A DNA stretch of 64,000 nt from CAZZBM01 sp964652255 (GTDB taxonomy: Bacteria > Bdellovibrionota > Bacteriovoracia > Bacteriovoracales > CAZZBM01), in assembly GCA_964652255.1 (NCBI GenBank), contig CAZZBM010000001.1, forward strand, positions 434,001 to 498,000. The letters run 5' to 3'. Under the pieces are notes generated by a model that had not been told where the DNA came from, ran no database searches, and worked only from the letters and a program-made list of their open reading frames with translations. Positions 60,372 through 64,000 of the stretch are shown one piece after another (positions within the stretch are counted from its first letter, which is position 1; every line of letters begins with the position of its first letter). The translations under genes and the position numbers were made by a program.

Positions 60372-61710
60372 TTTGCTCGAATGAGCTTATTTTCTCCTGA
60401 AGATAAGAAGTTGAATAGTTGTTTTTTTGAAAATCTTCATCTTGTAATATTTTTTTATGTAAAGCTATGTTGGTTTCTGGACCAATGATAAAAGTTTCTT
60501 CAAGAGCTCTTCGAGCTCTTTTAATGGCTTGATCTCTATTGCTGTCTTTTATAATGATTTTTGCTAATAAAGAATCATAAAAAGGACTAATTTGATAACC
60601 TGAATAAATGTAATCATCAACTCTAATCCCTGGTCCACTAGGAGCTCTATAATAATCTATGAATTTAGGAGAGGGTTTTAAATTAAAAGGATGTTCAGCA
60701 TTTATTCTTAGTTCAATCACATGACCTTGAAATTGAATTTCTTTTTGAGTAGGAATATGTTGACCTAAACTAATGAGTATTTGTGATTTGACAAGATCAA
60801 TTCCTGTAAGTTCTTCTGTGACAGGATGCTCTACTTGAATTCTTGTGTTCATTTCCATGAAATAAAATTCATCAGTTTCCTGATCATAAAGAAATTCCAT
60901 AGTTCCTGCAGAATAGTACCCTATGGCTTGAGCTATTTTTAAGGCAGCTTTATAAATTCTTTCAGGATGTTTTATAGTTAAAGCAGGTGCCTCTTCAATA
61001 ATTTTTTGAAATTTTCTTTGAATAGTACAGTCACGTTCTCCTAAATGAATAATGTTGCCTTGTTGATCACCTAAAATTTGAATTTCAATGTGTCTTGGGT
61101 GTTGAATATATTTTTCAATAAAGAGAGTATCATTTCCAAAAGCTTCATAAGCTTCTTTTTTTAACTTTGAAATAGCTGGTAAAAGTTGATCTTCGTGAAG
61201 AATCTTTTCCATCCCCTTGCCACCACCTCCTCCAGAGGCCTTAATTAAAAGAGGGTAGCTTAGCTTCGAGCAGGCTTGTAAAAGTTCTTTTTGACTTAAT
61301 TCTGAAACTTTAATTGGTTTTAAAGTGGGAACTTCTAAGTTGTTAGCAAATTCTTTGGAAGCTAATTTATCTCCCATAACTTCTAGAGCTTTTAACGGGG
61401 GACCAATGAAAATAATATTTTCTTCTTCACAACGTTGAACAAAAGAAGCATTCTCTGAAAGAAAGCCATAGCCTGGATGAAGATGAGTGCACTGAGTTAA
61501 TTTAGCTATTTCAAGAATTTTTTCTTGATGAAGATAACTTTCCAGAGAAGAAGCTGGTCCAATGCAAAATGTTTCAGGAGCTAGTTTTACGGGAAGAGTG
61601 TTTTTATCTGCTTCAGAGTAGATGAGAAGACTCTTGATTTGAAGCTCTTCACAAGCTCTTAAGATTCTTAAAGCAATTTCGCCTCTATTAGCGATAAGAA
61701 TTTTAGTCAT
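60364..61710 (-). CDS. accC: Biotin carboxylase, acetyl-CoA carboxylase subunit
   Basis: ATP-grasp enzyme that carboxylates biotin on BCCP, the first step of fatty acid synthesis. Motifs: KILIANRGEIALRILRAC, HPGYGFLSENASF, the glycine-rich loop KASGGGGGKGM, FIEKYIQHPRHIEIQ, RDCTIQRKFQKIIEEAP, EFYFMEMNTRIQVEHPVTE and RINAEHP. 448 residues, exactly family size. It follows accB with an eight-base overlap. Confidence 0.97.
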   Translation of the reverse strand: MTKILIANRGEIALRILRACEELQIKSLLIYSEADKNTLPVKLAPETFCIGPASSLESYLHQEKILEIAKLTQCTHLHPGYGFLSENASFVQRCEEENIIFIGPPLKALEVMGDKLASKEFANNLEVPTLKPIKVSELSQKELLQACSKLSYPLLIKASGGGGGKGMEKILHEDQLLPAISKLKKEAYEAFGNDTLFIEKYIQHPRHIEIQILGDQQGNIIHLGERDCTIQRKFQKIIEEAPALTIKHPERIYKAALKIAQAIGYYSAGTMEFLYDQETDEFYFMEMNTRIQVEHPVTEELTGIDLVKSQILISLGQHIPTQKEIQFQGHVIELRINAEHPFNLKPSPKFIDYYRAPSGPGIRVDDYIYSGYQISPFYDSLLAKIIIKDSNRDQAIKRARRALEETFIIGPETNIALHKKILQDEDFQKNNYSTSYLQEKISSFEQNE

Positions 61711-62131
61711 GACGAATTTTAAATAAAGGTTGTTGATACTCTACAACTTCACCATTTTGAGCAAGAATTTCAACCACTTCACCATGAAACTCTGCTTCTA
61801 CTTCGTTCATGATTTTCATGGCTTCAATAATGGCAAGGGTTTGTCCAGGAGTGATTCTATCTCCGATTTGAACAAAAGGAGGACTATCAGGAGAAGATGC
61901 TTGATAAAAACGACCGATAAAAGGCGCTGTGATAATTTTAACTTTAGGGTCTAATTCTTTATTAAGAGATTCAATGATGGGTTGAGTGATAAAAGAAGGA
62001 GCTTGGTTTTGATGCTGAAATTCAATGGAAAATCCTTCAGTGGAAGAGTTATAAGATAATTTAGCAAGACCTTCTTTTCTTGCTAGATCAATAAACTCTT
62101 GAAGTGTTTCTTTAACTTTTTTTTCTTTCAA
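61703..62131 (-). CDS. accB: Biotin carboxyl carrier protein of acetyl-CoA carboxylase
   Basis: 142 residues. The biotinyl domain has the EAMK motif with biotinylated lysine K106 (IIEAMKIMNEVEAE) and ends FKIRHD. The N-terminal helix and a flexible Pro/Gln region precede it. It overlaps efp by 20 bases and accC by eight. The efp-accB-accC order is common in several Gram-negative groups. Confidence 0.96.
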   Translation of the reverse strand: MKEKKVKETLQEFIDLARKEGLAKLSYNSSTEGFSIEFQHQNQAPSFITQPIIESLNKELDPKVKIITAPFIGRFYQASSPDSPPFVQIGDRITPGQTLAIIEAMKIMNEVEAEFHGEVVEILAQNGEVVEYQQPLFKIRHD

Positions 62132-62678
62132 GATATTCTCCTGTTCTTGTATCTATTTTTAAAAAATCTCCTTCTTTAATAAATAAAGGAACTGAAATCT
62201 GCAACCCTGTTGTCATGATAGCTTTTTTATAACCCCCAGTGGCACTATCACCTTTTAATCCAGGATCAGTTTCTTGAACAGCAAGATAAACAAAGTTAGG
62301 AAGCTCAATATGAAGAGGTTTTCCGTTATGATAAAGAAGCTGTAATTTAATTCCTTCTTGAAAATAAAGATGAAGATCACCAACTTGTTCTTTCGTTAAA
62401 AACAAGCTTTCAAAACTTTCTTGATCTAGAAAATGAAAACCTTCATGATCACTGTAAGTAAATTCTACTTCTTTTTGATCTAGATTAGGAATTTGTGCGG
62501 TATCAACACCTGCTTTAAAGGTTTTATCAATGACTTGACCTGTTTCTAGGTTTTTTAATCTCGTCCTTACAAAAGCTGATCCTTTACCAGGATTAACATG
62601 TTGATTTTCTACAATAAGATAGACTTTTCCTTCTAGTTCTATTTTTAGACCTTTTTTAAAATCTGTGGTTTGATACAT
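62112..62678 (-). CDS. efp: Elongation factor P
   Basis: Rescues ribosomes stalled on polyproline stretches. 188 residues in three beta-barrel domains; domain I carries the modifiable tip lysine K32 in VNPGKGSAF, and the C-terminal signature is TTGLQISVPLFIKEGDFLKI. No modification enzyme gene (epmA/B, ymfI, earP) is in view. The type of tip residue (Lys rather than Arg) excludes rhamnosylation. First gene of efp-accB-accC-tamB-tamA and probably translated from a leaderless mRNA. Confidence 0.96.
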   Translation of the reverse strand: MYQTTDFKKGLKIELEGKVYLIVENQHVNPGKGSAFVRTRLKNLETGQVIDKTFKAGVDTAQIPNLDQKEVEFTYSDHEGFHFLDQESFESLFLTKEQVGDLHLYFQEGIKLQLLYHNGKPLHIELPNFVYLAVQETDPGLKGDSATGGYKKAIMTTGLQISVPLFIKEGDFLKIDTRTGEYLERKKS

Positions 62679-62685
62679 GGCTCAT

Positions 62686-62715
62686 CTTATAGCTAATAAA
62701 GATCTTTTTCGTCAA
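62686..62715 (-). promoter_or_regulatory. Promoter of efp operon, leaderless layout
   Basis: Minus-strand -35 TTGACG (62715-62710), 18-bp spacer, -10 TATAAG (62691-62686). Seven bases separate the -10 from the efp ATG (62678), so transcription should start at or within a base of the start codon. No Shine-Dalgarno lies before the ATG. Confidence 0.6.
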
Positions 62716-62719
62716 ACTC

Positions 62720-62748
62720 TTGACAGAAAATAGGAAGATGTTTTAACT
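62720..62748 (+). promoter_or_regulatory. Candidate rplM-rpsI promoter, back to back with the efp promoter
   Basis: A perfect -35 TTGACA (62720-62725) lies four bases from the opposite-strand efp -35. The -10 at 17 bp (TTAACT, 62743-62748) is weak, matching three of six. The resulting leader before the rplM ATG would be ~5 bases, too short for the usual r-protein autoregulatory structure. Confidence 0.4.
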
Positions 62749-62759
62749 AAGAACAGTCT

Positions 62760-63209
62760 ATGTATAAGCAAAAAACAACTGTCTTAACAGAACAAGAGGC
62801 TTCTGAAAAAAATTGGATTCATCTTGATGCAACAAATGAAACTTTAGGTCGTCTGGCTTCAAGAATAGCTTTAATCTTAAGAGGAAAAAACAAGCCTCAA
62901 TTCACTCCTAATCTTGATTCAGGAGATTATGTAGTCGTTACAAATGTAGAGAAAATTTCTTTAACAGGAAAAAAATGGAGTGATAAGCTTTACTTTTGGC
63001 ACACTAATCATATAGGTGGAATCAAAAAAAGAACAGCACAGGAGCAACTAGAAAAACATCCTGAAAAACTTCTTTATGATGCTGTTCAAGGTATGCTTCC
63101 TAAGAATTCTTTGGGAAGAGCTCAATTAACAAAATTAAGATTATTTGTAGGTTCTAATCATGAGCATCAAGCTCAACAGCCTCAAACAATGAAGATTACA
63201 AAGGAATAA
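62760..63209 (+). CDS. rplM: 50S ribosomal protein L13
   Basis: 149 residues. WIHLDATNETLGRLASRIALILRGKNK is the L13 N-terminal core; GDYVVVTNVEKISLTGKKW, YFWHTNHIGGIK and the L13 signature region AVQGMLPKNSLGRAQLTKLRLF follow. Assembly protein of the large subunit. Three bases separate it from rpsI, the standard pair. Confidence 0.97.
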   Translation: MYKQKTTVLTEQEASEKNWIHLDATNETLGRLASRIALILRGKNKPQFTPNLDSGDYVVVTNVEKISLTGKKWSDKLYFWHTNHIGGIKKRTAQEQLEKHPEKLLYDAVQGMLPKNSLGRAQLTKLRLFVGSNHEHQAQQPQTMKITKE

Positions 63210-63212
63210 AAA

Positions 63213-63617
63213 ATGGCTCCAAAAAAAGAACAAAAATACGTTGCAAGTGCTATTGGAAGAAGAAAAACTGCTGTTGCTAGATTATATCTACAAAAAGGAT
63301 CTGAAACTCTTAGTATTAATGATAGAAGCTTAGGTGAGTATTTTAATAAGCCCACAGATCAATATGTAGTTTTGCAACCACTAAGCCTTCTGCAATTAAA
63401 AAATTATAGTTTTTATGTTAATGTTCAAGGTGGAGGAACAACAGGTCAAGCTGGAGCTATTAGGTTAGCTCTATCAAGAGCTTTACTAAAAGTTGATCCT
63501 GCTTTTAAGGAGCCTTTAAAAAAAGCTGGGTTTCTAACAAGAGACTCTCGTAAAGTTGAAAGAAAAAAATATGGTTTAGCAGGAGCTAGACGAGCATTTC
63601 AATTTTCTAAGCGTTAA
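63213..63617 (+). CDS. rpsI: 30S ribosomal protein S9
   Basis: 134 residues. AIGRRKTAVARLYL at the N terminus, VQGGGTTGQAGAIRLALSRAL (S9 signature), and the C-terminal tail ending SKR, whose arginine contacts P-site tRNA. RDSRKVERKKYGLAGARRAFQF precedes it. Followed after six bases by the UvrA-like gene. Confidence 0.98.
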   Translation: MAPKKEQKYVASAIGRRKTAVARLYLQKGSETLSINDRSLGEYFNKPTDQYVVLQPLSLLQLKNYSFYVNVQGGGTTGQAGAIRLALSRALLKVDPAFKEPLKKAGFLTRDSRKVERKKYGLAGARRAFQFSKR

Positions 63618-63623
63618 TCAAAA

Positions 63624-64000
63624 TGATTTTTTTGAAGGGAGCTTCAGAGCATACATTGAAAAATGTCTCTGTAGCTTTTCCTCTTCAAAAAATAACTTGT
63701 GTTTCTGGTCCTTCTGGAAGTGGAAAAACAACCCTTGTTTTTAAAACTCTTTTTGCTGAATCTCAAAGAAGATTTCTTAATTCTTTATCTACCAAGGGTC
63801 GTTTTTTTGCTAAAAAACCTTTGGCTCCAAAAATTGATAGTTTAGAGCCAGTTTTACCAAGTTTTGCTCTTTATCAGCATAATTCCATTCATTCTTCTAA
63901 AGAAACAGTAGCAACTTTTCTCACTCTAGAAGAAGATCTTGCTAGGTTTTACTATGAAGAAGGTTACTTGATTTGTCCTCAGCATGAACAACCTTTACTT
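63624..64000 (+). CDS. Second UvrA-like ABC ATPase, 3'-truncated by window edge
   Basis: The open frame runs off the window after ~125 codons. It begins with a UvrA N terminus: GASEHTLKNVSVAFPLQKIT, Walker A GPSGSGKTTLVFKTLF, AESQRRFLNSLS. Where UvrA1 has QKTTSxxPRSTVGTxTE it reads YQHNSIHSSKETVATFLTLE, a divergent version, then a CPQHEQPL segment. It is thus a paralogue of the uvrA at 8860, perhaps of the UvrA2 class that lacks the UvrB-binding domain, but the deciding region lies beyond the window. Confidence 0.8.

Noticed and set aside
1..64000. CRISPR arrays, insertion sequences, rRNA genes, stop-codon recoding
   Set aside because: No regular direct repeats, transposase motifs or rRNA sequence were seen; TGA is used as a stop in many clear genes and Trp is TGG.

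Overview
The window is a gene-dense, very AT-rich stretch (by eye roughly 30% G+C; arginine is nearly always AGA) of a bacterial chromosome. Outer-membrane machinery (TamA/TamB, Omp85 fold), a periplasmic SurA-like protein, AsmA-like proteins and a GyrB with the Gram-negative type of insert point to a two-membraned bacterium. The mix of a dnaN-recF-gyrB-gyrA origin cluster, an efp-accB-accC cluster, RNase J, a Bat/MoxR aerotolerance-type operon, a prepilin peptidase and a PilM-like protein suggests the Bdellovibrionota or another former deltaproteobacterial lineage. That placement is inference. Many proteins are shorter than family norms and neighbouring genes overlap by 4-30 bases, including several tail-to-tail overlaps, so the genome looks streamlined.

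Layout. 1-8052: dnaN (cut by the window edge), recF, gyrB, gyrA, then the membrane subunits a and c of ATP synthase and a TerC-family protein. 8076-14580: a SurA-like chaperone, uvrA, a tiny Cys-rich ORF and, on the minus strand, mfd. 14611-21027: the seven membrane subunits of complex I (nuoAHJKLMN) without any peripheral-arm subunit. 21024-24812: a membrane-anchored TPR protein and serS. 24813-31050: an apparently accessory segment flanked by two tRNA-Ser genes (UGA and GCU). It holds a frame-broken remnant, an Alx/TerC protein, TspO, an unusual four-gene operon (two tandem archaeal-type TyrRS-like proteins, a miniature aldehyde dehydrogenase and an SDR) and Hsp20. 31062-37456: an AsmA-like protein, a paired SMR exporter, and the division/envelope genes ftsQ-like, ftsA, ftsZ and dacB. 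37450-45466: a metallo-beta-lactamase-fold hydrolase, RNase J, udk, prmA, rsmE, an RDD protein, nadK, lepB, rlmE and an NFACT-domain protein. 45494-54048: moxR-DUF58-(membrane protein)-batA-batB/C-batD, prepilin peptidase, a PilM-like protein and a TPR protein. 54034-62678 (minus): efp-accB-accC-tamB-tamA. 62760-64000: rplM, rpsI and the start of a second UvrA-like gene.

The most interesting locus is the operon at 26680-30334. Two divergent class I synthetase domains of the tyrosyl family sit next to reductase/dehydrogenase genes, an arrangement that suggests activation and reduction of an aromatic acid or amino acid, not protein synthesis. The RNA around its GTG start can form an 11-bp helix that buries the start codon. 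A second theme is that several genes (efp, the first SMR gene and possibly dacB, ftsQ-like and others) have good -10 boxes only 6-8 nt before the start codon, which implies leaderless mRNAs. The best promoters here (two tRNA genes, efp, SMR) all have 18-bp spacers. All assignments come from reading motifs by eye. No database search, folding or expression data were available.
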